Program-made: the position numbers and the translations under genes
Notes under the pieces: model-generated
Databases searched by the model: none
What the model was told of the DNA's origin: nothing
Seen by the model: the letters and a program-made list of their open reading frames with translations, nothing else
Source: an uncultured Chlorobiota bacterium
Lineage (GTDB): Bacteria > Bacteroidota > Kapaibacteriia > OLB7
Assembly (NCBI GenBank): GCA_946481475.1
Contig: CAMLOB010000047.1
Coordinates: forward strand, 1-12,719
Direction of reading: 5' to 3'
Length of the DNA: 12,719 bases
In this document: in pieces, positions 1 to 6,704 of the stretch
Layout: every line of letters starts with the position of its first letter
Numbering within the stretch: position 1 is the stretch's first letter

Positions 1-942
1 ATCGGAGACAATGTGAACCCCGTCAGTATCTATGCGATCGGCAAACTGATTCTTGTTGGAACAGATACGACGGAGATCAGAAGAGACCGGCCGCCATTTG
101 ACGTGATCGGATCGGAGTCCCCGAAGCTGTATCGCACAACCGACAACGGTGCAACGTGGGAGGTTGTCTACACACAGGGCCTGGTCAGGAGTATCATCCG
201 TACGGGTAATGAAACCCTGCTGGCCCTTTCCGGCGGGATCATTCGCTCGACTGATGCCGGAGCCACCTGGGAACCGTTCAATATGTTGCCTGATACGACT
301 GCCCGAACACTTTTTGCCGGACCGGGGTCCGGAATCCTGGCTATACTTGAAAGCGGCAGTCTCCAGTATTCCGGAGATAGGGGAAACAGTTGGGGCTCGG
401 TCGGCGATGATCTGCCCGCACCACCGATCTCGGTTGCGATGAATCGCATCAACACAATTTTTGTATCCCTTACGAACGGTCAGATCTATCGAAGAGCGTC
501 CTCGCCGTGGGGATGGGCATGGGACGGTTACTGGGAGCTGATCGATGAAAATCTGCCGATCGAACAATGGTACCTTTTCAACGACTATGATTTCCTGTAT
601 GCCGGAGGTCCGTACGGCAACATCTGGCGCTCTATCGGAATTACAACTTCTGTGGATGAAAGGGAAGGGACGAAGTCACGGGAAGAAGACTTTCGAGTGG
701 AGAACCGGGTAGTTGATAATGGCATGATCTACATTCGGTACCATCTGACATCTGCATCTCCGATATACCTGATCCTCACCGATCTGCTTGGAAGGGAAGT
801 ACGCATCCTGCACGACGGCCCCGCCGAGGCCGGAGATCACCGCGAGGAACTCTTCGTCGGCGATTTGCCGAACGGTCTCTATCTGCTCCGGCTGGTCGCG
901 GGAGAGGACTCGTTGGTCGAGCCGGTTCTGGTGCAGAGGTGA
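1..942 (+). CDS. Secreted Asp-box beta-propeller protein with T9SS C-terminal sorting domain (5' end missing)
   Basis: The reading frame is open from the first base of the window, so the gene almost certainly begins upstream. A GTG at 13 is only the first possible start inside the window. Three Asp-box (BNR) repeats are visible, RTTDNGATW, RSTDAGATW and YSGDRGNSW, at about residues 41, 78 and 119 counted from that GTG. This is the hallmark of sialidase/photosynthesis-stability-type beta-propellers. The last ~80 residues carry the pattern of a type A T9SS sorting domain, including TDLLGREVRIL and LPNGLYLLRL, so the protein is probably exported through the outer membrane and cleaved or anchored there. 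Asp-box propellers occur in glycosidases and in non-enzymatic binding proteins. No catalytic residues can be assigned from this fragment, so the substrate is unknown. The gene ends head-to-head with the minus-strand MFS gene across a 77-base repeat-filled gap. Confidence 0.85.
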   Translation: MGDNVNPVSIYAIGKLILVGTDTTEIRRDRPPFDVIGSESPKLYRTTDNGATWEVVYTQGLVRSIIRTGNETLLALSGGIIRSTDAGATWEPFNMLPDTTARTLFAGPGSGILAILESGSLQYSGDRGNSWGSVGDDLPAPPISVAMNRINTIFVSLTNGQIYRRASSPWGWAWDGYWELIDENLPIEQWYLFNDYDFLYAGGPYGNIWRSIGITTSVDEREGTKSREEDFRVENRVVDNGMIYIRYHLTSASPIYLILTDLLGREVRILHDGPAEAGDHREELFVGDLPNGLYLLRLVAGEDSLVEPVLVQR

Positions 943-948
943 AATCAC

Positions 949-1015
949 ACACGGATCGGAACGGATTGCCGCGGATCTGATCCGTCGAATCCGTTTCGAT
1001 CCGTTCAATCCGTGT
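949..1015. repeat. GGAT/ATCC heptamer cluster forming a long imperfect palindrome
   Basis: Three direct heptamers, ACGGATC (951), ACGGATT (961) and GCGGATC (971), are spaced exactly ten bases apart. Four copies in the opposite orientation follow at 979, 988, 998 and 1007 (GATCCGT or AATCCGT), spaced nine or ten bases. The outer arms pair well: ACACGGAT at 949-956 with ATCCGTGT at 1008-1015, and AACGGAT at 960-966 with ATCCGTT at 999-1005. The element fills the gap between two convergent stop codons, so it could act as a bidirectional terminator, or it could be a REP-like dispersed intergenic repeat. There is no T-run to settle the terminator reading. Confidence 0.7.
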
Positions 1016-1019
1016 ACCA

Positions 1020-2189
1020 TCAATCTACAGTCCCCTCTCTCCTCCGACCGATCCATTTGATCACCCCGAAAACACCCAGCGCAAGCAGAAGAGAGAGGAA
1101 CGCAAATGCCGGCACCGTCTCCGGTCCCACAGACTCGAAGAACTGTCCGATCAGCCAGGGGAGCGTCATCCCTCCGGCAGCCGCTCCCACGAAGAACCAA
1201 CCGGTGACGCTTCCGCTCAATCGCATTCGTTCGCCGGCCAGCGCCATCGTCATCGGGAAGATCGAGGCGATGGCGAATCCGTACAACGTGGTTCCCAGAG
1301 CGACCGTCGTGAACGTCCGCCCGGTAAGGGCGATCAGGATGACCGCGCCGATGCCGAAGAGAATATCGAGCGGGAGAATCTGTTCCGGAGAGAATCTTCT
1401 GGCCAGCAGGATCCCGAGCAGTCGTCCCGCCGTCAGTCCGGTCCAGAAAAGAGAAGTCAGCAGTGCCGCCGATGTCTCATCGGCCAGATCGCGGGCAACG
1501 GCATAGGAGAAGATCCATCCGCTGAACGACGCTTCGGCTCCGACATAGAGAAAAAAGATCAGACCGATCAGCAGGGGAAGGCTTTTTCGGATTGGTGGCG
1601 AAGATGCTTCTTCATGGGAAATTTCATGAGGTTCCGGCGTCGGCAGGCGAAGAAAGAGGAGAGAAAGAACCCCGACCGGCAGGGCGATTGCCGTGAACGC
1701 TCCGGCGATACCGGTTTCGAGATTGAAGGAGAGTCCGAGCAGTGCCGGAGCCGCCGCAGCGCCGATGCCGAAAGAGAAGTGGAGTCCGTTCATATAGGGG
1801 GCGACTTTCTCCCGATGGAGCCGGACGAGCAACGTGTTCGATCCGACGTGGAGTCCTCCTTCGCAGATGCCGGCGATCAGAACAAGAAACATCATCAGGG
1901 GAAAACTTCCGGTAAAGGGAGCGATGATAAGTGTGGGAAACAGAGCGGCAAGGGCCGCACTCATCACCCGATGCCCCGGAAACCGGTCGTACATGCCGCC
2001 GATCAGGAATGCCCCGGCCATTGCTCCGAAGGCTTTCGCGGTAAAGAGGAGAGCAATCGTTTCGGTCGACGTCCCGACGTTTGCCCGCAGGGTCGGAAGG
2101 GCCGGACCGAGAACCGCTCCGGAAAGTCCCATCGTTACCAGGAGGGCGAAGTAGTGCCAGGTGATCTTCCCGGTGTCCGACTGCCTCAT
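1020..2189 (-). CDS. MFS transporter, MFSD4/FucP-like (probable sugar carrier)
   Basis: This is a 389-residue, highly hydrophobic protein with about 12 predicted membrane segments and a charged central loop near residues 182-202, the usual MFS plan of two six-helix halves. A loop 2-3 motif A relative is visible (GGMYDRFPGHR, residues 64-74). The stretches GGLHVGSNTLLVRLH (111-125) and NGLHFSFGIGA (134-144), plus FLYVGAEASFSGW in the second half, resemble the FucP/MFSD4 (NaGLT1) branch, whose characterised members move sugars with a cation. The substrate is inferred only from that resemblance. The ATG at 2189 lies six bases after the stop of the PiT-like gene, so the two are probably one transcript. 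No clear Shine-Dalgarno sequence precedes it, which would fit translational coupling. Confidence 0.85.
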   Translation of the reverse strand: MRQSDTGKITWHYFALLVTMGLSGAVLGPALPTLRANVGTSTETIALLFTAKAFGAMAGAFLIGGMYDRFPGHRVMSAALAALFPTLIIAPFTGSFPLMMFLVLIAGICEGGLHVGSNTLLVRLHREKVAPYMNGLHFSFGIGAAAAPALLGLSFNLETGIAGAFTAIALPVGVLSLLFLRLPTPEPHEISHEEASSPPIRKSLPLLIGLIFFLYVGAEASFSGWIFSYAVARDLADETSAALLTSLFWTGLTAGRLLGILLARRFSPEQILPLDILFGIGAVILIALTGRTFTTVALGTTLYGFAIASIFPMTMALAGERMRLSGSVTGWFFVGAAAGGMTLPWLIGQFFESVGPETVPAFAFLSLLLALGVFGVIKWIGRRREGTVD

Positions 2190-2195
2190 CGATCT

Positions 2196-3206
2196 TTACT
2201 CGAAAAGAGATGACGGATCCTGTCCCTGAGCCGCGTACAGAAGAATGACGAGTGTGATGCTGACGATCAGGCCGAGTGTCGCCTTTCCCAGATCGCTGAA
2301 GATCATCGCCTGTACGCGGGTCTTCAGTTTCATGCCGAGCCGAGCCCGCATGGCAAACTCACGCCCGCCGAGCAATCCAAGAAAGACCCACGTCGTGCTC
2401 ATCGGCAGTTTCGCCTCCCACAGACCGAGCAGATTGTACTTGAAGAGCATCAGGACCATGCCGTAGAACAGATCGATAAGGGTAGCCGAGCGGATATCCT
2501 GGGTGTTGGTCTTTTTGTTGACGATCTTCTGAATAGCTCCCCCCTGAGCGCGGAAAATGAGGGCGAGAAGAGCGAGAATGACCACAAGGGAAAACGCGAA
2601 CTCGACGGGAGTCAGGTTCTTCCCTCCGCCAAGATAGATATAGATGTTTGCCAGATCCTGCTGAAGCCACTGCCACCAGAGAAAACCGGTCGACAGCCAT
2701 TGGGCGGCGGTCCAGACCTTCCGGTTTGTCCAGATCGACCGATCCGAACCGAGCGGATGATCGTGGAACCGCTTCTCGGTCGACTTTGCGATCAGGTAGT
2801 AGATGATGATCGCCGAGAGGAATGCCACGCCGTAGCCGAACAGCGATTTGTTCAACATACCGGGGAGGCTTCCTGCCGAGAAGAACGTAAGGATCAGGAA
2901 TGTGGTGCTGACCGGCAGACCGAGTCGGGTGATAATCAGCAGGACGATCGGCGGAATCAGATACCAGAGAGACAGGGTTTCCGGGCTTGCGATCTTGTCG
3001 AGCCGACCATACGTCACATCGTTGTTGAGGTAACCGAGGATCAGCACGGTCACAAGAATGGTTCCGGCAAAAATCCAGAGGACCCACCAGGGGCGATGAT
3101 TGTTCGAGCTGAGATAGGTTCCGAGCGTCTGGATCACGTCGTTTCCGACGACCGAGTAGGAGGCCAGCGCAAAGCCGGCATACATAACGAAAGGCGTCAG
3201 GTCCAT
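2196..3206 (-). CDS. PiT-family-like permease (inorganic phosphate transporter-like)
   Basis: This 336-residue integral membrane protein carries the internal duplication of the PiT family in degenerate form. The first half has GNDVIQTLGT (residues 21-30) and LPVSTTFLIL (97-106). The second half has QQDLANIYIYL (182-192) and LPMSTTWVFLGLLGG (267-281). These correspond to the paired GANDVANA-type and G-x-PVSTTH-type signatures of PitA/Pho-4 proteins. It is shorter than E. coli PitA (about 500 residues), and the second-half Asn of the AND motif appears as Gln. Phosphate is therefore the family expectation, but substrate and ion coupling are uncertain. The ATG at 3206 has no good Shine-Dalgarno site. 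A TAnnTTTG promoter match lies about 65 bases upstream. It is the first gene of a likely two-gene operon with the MFS carrier. Confidence 0.8.
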   Translation of the reverse strand: MDLTPFVMYAGFALASYSVVGNDVIQTLGTYLSSNNHRPWWVLWIFAGTILVTVLILGYLNNDVTYGRLDKIASPETLSLWYLIPPIVLLIITRLGLPVSTTFLILTFFSAGSLPGMLNKSLFGYGVAFLSAIIIYYLIAKSTEKRFHDHPLGSDRSIWTNRKVWTAAQWLSTGFLWWQWLQQDLANIYIYLGGGKNLTPVEFAFSLVVILALLALIFRAQGGAIQKIVNKKTNTQDIRSATLIDLFYGMVLMLFKYNLLGLWEAKLPMSTTWVFLGLLGGREFAMRARLGMKLKTRVQAMIFSDLGKATLGLIVSITLVILLYAAQGQDPSSLFE

Positions 3207-3269
3207 TCAGGTCAGGTTCGTGTGCTTCGGTGAACAGTCTTCCGGATCTCCGGCACTGATTTGAAGCGG

Positions 3270-3299
3270 CAAAGATACGATTCCGGACTCTTGCCCGAA
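3270..3299 (-). promoter_or_regulatory. Candidate Bacteroidota-type promoter for the PiT-like/MFS operon
   Basis: On the minus strand TATCTTTG (3277-3270) is an exact match to the TAnnTTTG -7 element recognised by the Bacteroidota primary sigma factor. TTCG (3299-3296), one mismatch from the TTTG -33 element, lies 18 bases upstream. Transcription from here would give a leader of roughly 55-60 bases before the ATG at 3206. Eight-base motifs occur by chance, so the support is the position in a 174-base divergent gap plus the spacing. Confidence 0.45.
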
Positions 3300-3380
3300 C
3301 CGCCATGATTCAGATCGATAATCTTTCAATCGTCCTGCCTATATTCCTCTCCGTTGTCACACATATTCCCGAGCGTATCT

Positions 3381-4037
3381 ATGCGACCACGTATCTATTA
3401 TTCCTCGCACCATCTCTGGGCGGCCGATCGCTGGGCGTCGGAAGCGGCCCGCATCGAACGGGAGTGGGAGGGAGCTCCCCGATTCAGCATCGAGCATCGC
3501 GCATTTGTGACGAATGCCGTCTTCTCGGCCGTTGCGTTTCTGGAAGCGGCGATCAACGAGCTGTTTCAGGATGCCTACGATGAGCATCTGGCCTATATCT
3601 CTCCTCTCAGTCCTGCCGTCCGCTCCTCGCTTGCCGATTTCTGGCGGATCATTGCCGAACACAACATCCGGGCCCGCTCACGCTTCGGAACGACCGAGAA
3701 GTATGAGGTTGCTCTTGCGCTGACGCAGAACGAGCCCCTTGATCGGGATGACGAGATCTATCGGGATGTCCGTCTGGTGATCCGCGTCCAGAATGCTCTG
3801 GTTCACTACAAACCGAGCAAGCTGATGGAGATCGACAAATCGGGCTTCGACGAATCGCTTCACGGGAAGTTCCCGTTGAACCCGTTCATGACCGGGACGG
3901 AAAATCCGTTTTTCCCCGACAAAGCCCTCGGAGCCGGTTGTGCCCGGTGGGGAATCGATTCCTGTCGGGAGTTTGCCGACCGTTTTTTTGCGCTGATCGG
4001 GGTTCGTCCGAATTATCAGGGGGCGGTGTTTGAGTGA
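3381..4037 (+). CDS. HEPN-like protein of unknown function
   Basis: This 218-residue soluble protein has no signal peptide or membrane segment. The ATG at 3381 (MRPRIYYSSHH) was chosen. An in-frame TTG at 3354 would add nine residues but is a weaker start. The fold looks largely helical. Near residues 135-142 the sequence RVQNALVH matches the R-x4-6-H signature of HEPN domains, with an Asn inside the spacer as in many HEPN proteins, followed by YKPS. The N-terminal part has a long helix (VFSAVAFLEAAINELFQDAY) typical of HEPN-like helical bundles. HEPN proteins include RNases of toxin and defence systems and also inactive versions. No partner such as a MNT nucleotidyltransferase or an antitoxin sits beside it, so no activity is claimed. 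It is divergent from the PiT-like operon and 172 bases upstream of the flippase. Confidence 0.7.
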   Translation: MRPRIYYSSHHLWAADRWASEAARIEREWEGAPRFSIEHRAFVTNAVFSAVAFLEAAINELFQDAYDEHLAYISPLSPAVRSSLADFWRIIAEHNIRARSRFGTTEKYEVALALTQNEPLDRDDEIYRDVRLVIRVQNALVHYKPSKLMEIDKSGFDESLHGKFPLNPFMTGTENPFFPDKALGAGCARWGIDSCREFADRFFALIGVRPNYQGAVFE

Positions 4038-4209
4038 GCCGGTGGGTGAATCGGGAGAAGAGGAGAGGCCCGGCAGTTGTGGAGTAGAACAGGAATCACG
4101 CATCCGCCGCCGCGGACGCAAAGGATACATGCCCGATTATCGTACGAAGACTGACACGCATTCTGCATTGCGGAATCCGGTTCGACTGCCGTAAGTTCCC
4201 CGTTCAATT

Positions 4210-5706
4210 ATGCGACAACAGCTCCGACAGCTCTCAGGGGATACGGCGATCTATGGTGTGACGACCATTGTTCAGCGTTTTCTCTCGTTTCTTCTGACGC
4301 CCTTCTATACGCACTTTCTGCTTCCCGAGGAGCTGGGGATTCAGGCCGATCTTTTTGTCATCATTGCCTTCCTTCTGGTTCTGGCGAATGCCGGAATGGA
4401 GTCCGCCTATTTTCGCTACGATGCCGCCGCCGCCACCGATGGCGAACGGCGGGCGACCTTCTGGAATGCGATCGGCGTCAACTGGAGCGTTGCCGGCATT
4501 CTGGGCGTCCTCTTCATTCTCTTTCCGGAGGTCTTCAATCGGGTCACGTTCATGAACCTTCCGGAGGAATATCTCTATCTCGTCCGGATGGCCGGCGTCA
4601 TCATAGCGCTCGATTCGATGAGTATGATTCCGCTGGGACTCCTTCGGATGCGGCGGCGGGCTTTCAAGTTCGGCGTGATCAAGATCGCCTCGATTCTGGT
4701 GAACGTTCTGCTGAATGTTATTCTCGTCGGTTTTCTCGACATGAAGCTGGAGGGCATCTTTATTGCCGGCATCGCCCAGTCGGTGACGCAGTTCGGTCTG
4801 ACGCTCCCCTTCGCCGCCCTGATGCGTCCGATCACGTTCAGTCCGGAATTGCGGCGCATGATGATCCGCTTCGGTCTGCCGACCATCGGTTCCGGACTTT
4901 CGATGATTGCCCTTCAACTGATCGACCGGCCGATCATCCGCTCGATTGCCGGACACGACGCTCTCGGTCTGTACCAGGCGAACTACCGTCTCGGCATCGT
5001 GATGATCGTCTTCGTCTCGGTATTTGAATTCGCATGGCGTCCCTTCTTCCTGCAGCAGGCTTCGAAGGAGAACGCCCGGGAACTGTATGCACGGATTTTC
5101 ACTTACTTCAATCTGATCGCCGGATTCATTCTTTTGAGCGTCGCCTTCTTCATCCCGAACATCGCCGCTTTTCCCATCCCGTTTACCGACGCGACGTTCA
5201 TCAACGAAATCTACTGGCCGGGACTCGGCATCGTGCCGATTGTTCTCTGGGCCTATCTCTTCAACGGATGGTATACGAACTTTATCGCCGGGGTCTATAT
5301 CGAGAAGAAGACCGCTTCGCTTCTCTGGATCACGCTTGCTGGAGCGGCGATCGAGGCCATCCTCTGTTTCGCTCTTGTTCCGGCAATCGGCATTGCCGGA
5401 GGTGCCTGGGCGACGGTCAGTGCCTACTGCGTGATGGCCGTTTCTCTCTACATCTATATCCGGCGGTACTATCCGATTCCGTATGAATGGGGGAGAGTGG
5501 GATTGATTCTGGTGGGAGTTCTCGGGCTGCTCGGGGCGAACCTGTGGTGGGTGGATGCCGGAGATCTCTCCTTCAAAGCGGTTGTGCAGCGGCTTCTGCT
5601 TCTGGTCGGCTTTCCGGTCTGGCTGATCCTGACCGGGTTCTTCACCCGTTCGGAGCGGAAGGAAATGGAGCGTCTGTTCCGGATGTTGCGGCGGAGGGGA
5701 GGATGA
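4210..5706 (+). CDS. Polysaccharide/lipid-linked oligosaccharide flippase, MOP (MATE/Wzx-like) superfamily
   Basis: This 498-residue protein has about 14 hydrophobic segments and the typical N-terminus of polysaccharide-biosynthesis flippases: a short cationic-amphipathic start, then YGVTTIVQRFLSFLLTPFYTHFL with the conserved LTPFYT pattern, followed by EELGIQADLF. These proteins move undecaprenyl- or lipid-linked glycans across the inner membrane for O-antigen, capsule or exopolysaccharide assembly. No glycosyltransferases or polymerase lie nearby, so the cargo cannot be named. The stop codon overlaps the start of the CPBP protease gene as ATGA, so the two genes are very likely co-transcribed and translationally coupled. 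A 172-base gap without recognised signals separates it from the HEPN-like gene upstream. Confidence 0.88.
   Translation: MRQQLRQLSGDTAIYGVTTIVQRFLSFLLTPFYTHFLLPEELGIQADLFVIIAFLLVLANAGMESAYFRYDAAAATDGERRATFWNAIGVNWSVAGILGVLFILFPEVFNRVTFMNLPEEYLYLVRMAGVIIALDSMSMIPLGLLRMRRRAFKFGVIKIASILVNVLLNVILVGFLDMKLEGIFIAGIAQSVTQFGLTLPFAALMRPITFSPELRRMMIRFGLPTIGSGLSMIALQLIDRPIIRSIAGHDALGLYQANYRLGIVMIVFVSVFEFAWRPFFLQQASKENARELYARIFTYFNLIAGFILLSVAFFIPNIAAFPIPFTDATFINEIYWPGLGIVPIVLWAYLFNGWYTNFIAGVYIEKKTASLLWITLAGAAIEAILCFALVPAIGIAGGAWATVSAYCVMAVSLYIYIRRYYPIPYEWGRVGLILVGVLGLLGANLWWVDAGDLSFKAVVQRLLLLVGFPVWLILTGFFTRSERKEMERLFRMLRRRGG
5693..5702 (+). promoter_or_regulatory. Ribosome binding site for the CPBP protease gene
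   Basis: GGAGGGGAGG lies directly before two consecutive ATG codons (5703 and 5706), inside the last codons of the flippase gene. Its first GGAGG is five bases from the ATG at 5703 and eight from the ATG at 5706. It fixes the start near 5703, even though the frame stays open back to 5487. Confidence 0.7.
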
Positions 5707-6629
5707 TGTTCTGGGGACGGAGAAAGGCGGGACCGAACCTTGTCGGAACAGGCATTCTGCTTGCCGTTGCGGGTCTTCTTGCACTTTCGATATATGGCCT
5801 GATCGATCTTCTCAATATCACGTTCCCCTCCTATTGGAGCGGACCTGTCTTCTACGGATCGCTCCTTATCGCCACCCTGCTCGTCGTCCGCTACTACGAC
5901 CGGATGCCTCCGGAGTGGGTCGGTCTCGGTCTGCACCGGTGGGTTCGTCGGGAGATCGGATGGGGTATTCTGATCGGTGCGGGAATGGCTCTCCTGGCTT
6001 GGAGTCCTGCTGCGATCTTCGGCTCGGTCGAGTTTCGCGGAGTGGAGCAGTACGACCGTTTTCTCTACTGGGGACTTTTCATCCTTGCGAGCGGAATCGG
6101 CGAGGAACTTCTTTTTCGGGGCTATCTCTTTCAGCGGGGCATTGAACTCTTCGGTAGTGGCGTTGCCGTCGTTCTGTTCTCTGCGGGATTTGCTCTGGCT
6201 CATCTGGGCAATCCCGATATTACCCCGGTCGGACTGATCAATATTTTTCTTGGAGGGATTTTTTTCTCGGCCTGTTATCTCGCCGTCGGGTCTCTCTGGT
6301 TGCCGATGGCGGTTCACGTCTCCTGGAACATGATGCTGACGCTTGTGCTGGGAACGCCTGCAAGCGGTTGGCTGTTTGAAGAGTCGGTCTGGCTGACGAC
6401 GGTCAACCGTTACGATTTTCTGACCGGCGGAGCCTTCGGTCCGGAAGGGGGAATCGGTGCGACGCTGGCGCTCGTTGTCGGGGGAGTCTTTCTGCTGGTC
6501 TTTCGCTCTCTTCGCATGGCTCCGTGGAGTTTCTCCCGTATCTTTTTTGCGTTTTACGCACGTCGGCGCGAGGAAGCGCAGGACACGGAAGGGCAATATC
6601 TCCCCCGTCATAGAGGAACAAACCTTTGA
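5703..6629 (+). CDS. CPBP family intramembrane metalloprotease (CAAX/bacteriocin-processing type)
   Basis: This 308-residue protein has about eight hydrophobic segments and the full CPBP (Abi) motif set: motif 1 EELLFRG with Glu134, Glu135 and Arg139; motif 2 FALAHLGN with His167; and motif 3 AVHVSWN with His205 and Asn209. All predicted metal and catalytic positions are present, so an active glutamic-type intramembrane protease is expected. Family members include prenyl-protein (Rce1-type) proteases and enzymes for bacteriocin maturation or immunity, but many bacterial copies have no known substrate. The frame is open upstream to 5487, inside the flippase gene, but the start at 5703 (or 5706) is set by the strong ribosome site. 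It overlaps the flippase stop as ATGA. The C-terminal ~35 residues are Arg-rich and probably cytoplasmic. Confidence 0.88.
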   Translation: MMFWGRRKAGPNLVGTGILLAVAGLLALSIYGLIDLLNITFPSYWSGPVFYGSLLIATLLVVRYYDRMPPEWVGLGLHRWVRREIGWGILIGAGMALLAWSPAAIFGSVEFRGVEQYDRFLYWGLFILASGIGEELLFRGYLFQRGIELFGSGVAVVLFSAGFALAHLGNPDITPVGLINIFLGGIFFSACYLAVGSLWLPMAVHVSWNMMLTLVLGTPASGWLFEESVWLTTVNRYDFLTGGAFGPEGGIGATLALVVGGVFLLVFRSLRMAPWSFSRIFFAFYARRREEAQDTEGQYLPRHRGTNL

Positions 6630-6650
6630 TCATCATACCAGTCTATCCCC

Positions 6651-6674
6651 GCGCTGCATCTTCCGGATGCACGC
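6651..6674 (+). other. Hairpin in the leader of the TPR gene
   Basis: TGCATC (6655-6660) and GATGCA (6666-6671) form a perfect six-base stem around a TTCCG loop. With one bulged C, GCG (6651-6653) and CGC (6672-6674) add three more pairs. No T-run follows, so this is not a standard terminator. It lies 20 bases before the ribosome site of the TPR gene and could stabilise or modulate the leader of that message. Confidence 0.4.
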
Positions 6675-6694
6675 ATACCCTGGATCAACTATCT

Positions 6695-6700
6695 GGAGGA
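6695..6700 (+). promoter_or_regulatory. Ribosome binding site for the TPR gene
   Basis: GGAGGA lies four bases before the ATG at 6705. It supports that start over the in-frame ATG at 6714. Confidence 0.7.
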
Positions 6701-6704
6701 ATCG

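Noticed and set aside
2359..3306. 315-codon minus-strand frame overlapping the PiT-like gene
   Set aside because: It is a different frame of the same strand with Arg/Ser/Pro-rich composition. The PiT-like frame has membrane segments and duplicated family motifs.
4168..4195. Possible tRNA T-arm (GGTTCGACTGCC near 4180)
   Set aside because: Only the loop-like TTCGA matches. The flanking bases do not form a five-base stem and no acceptor or anticodon arm is found nearby.
5487..5702. In-frame upstream extension of the CPBP protein by 72 residues
   Set aside because: The extension overlaps the flippase coding region, has low-complexity composition, and the strong ribosome site sits directly before 5703.
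4234..5784. 516-codon open frame antisense to the flippase gene
   Set aside because: It is in exact codon register with the flippase, so it stays open only because the sense gene avoids TTA, CTA and TCA. Its product is a His/Arg/Glu/Asp-rich string without domain features, while the sense frame is a clear membrane protein.
5469..6611. 380-codon antisense open frame opposite the CPBP gene
   Set aside because: Same codon-register effect as above. The sense strand carries all CPBP motifs.
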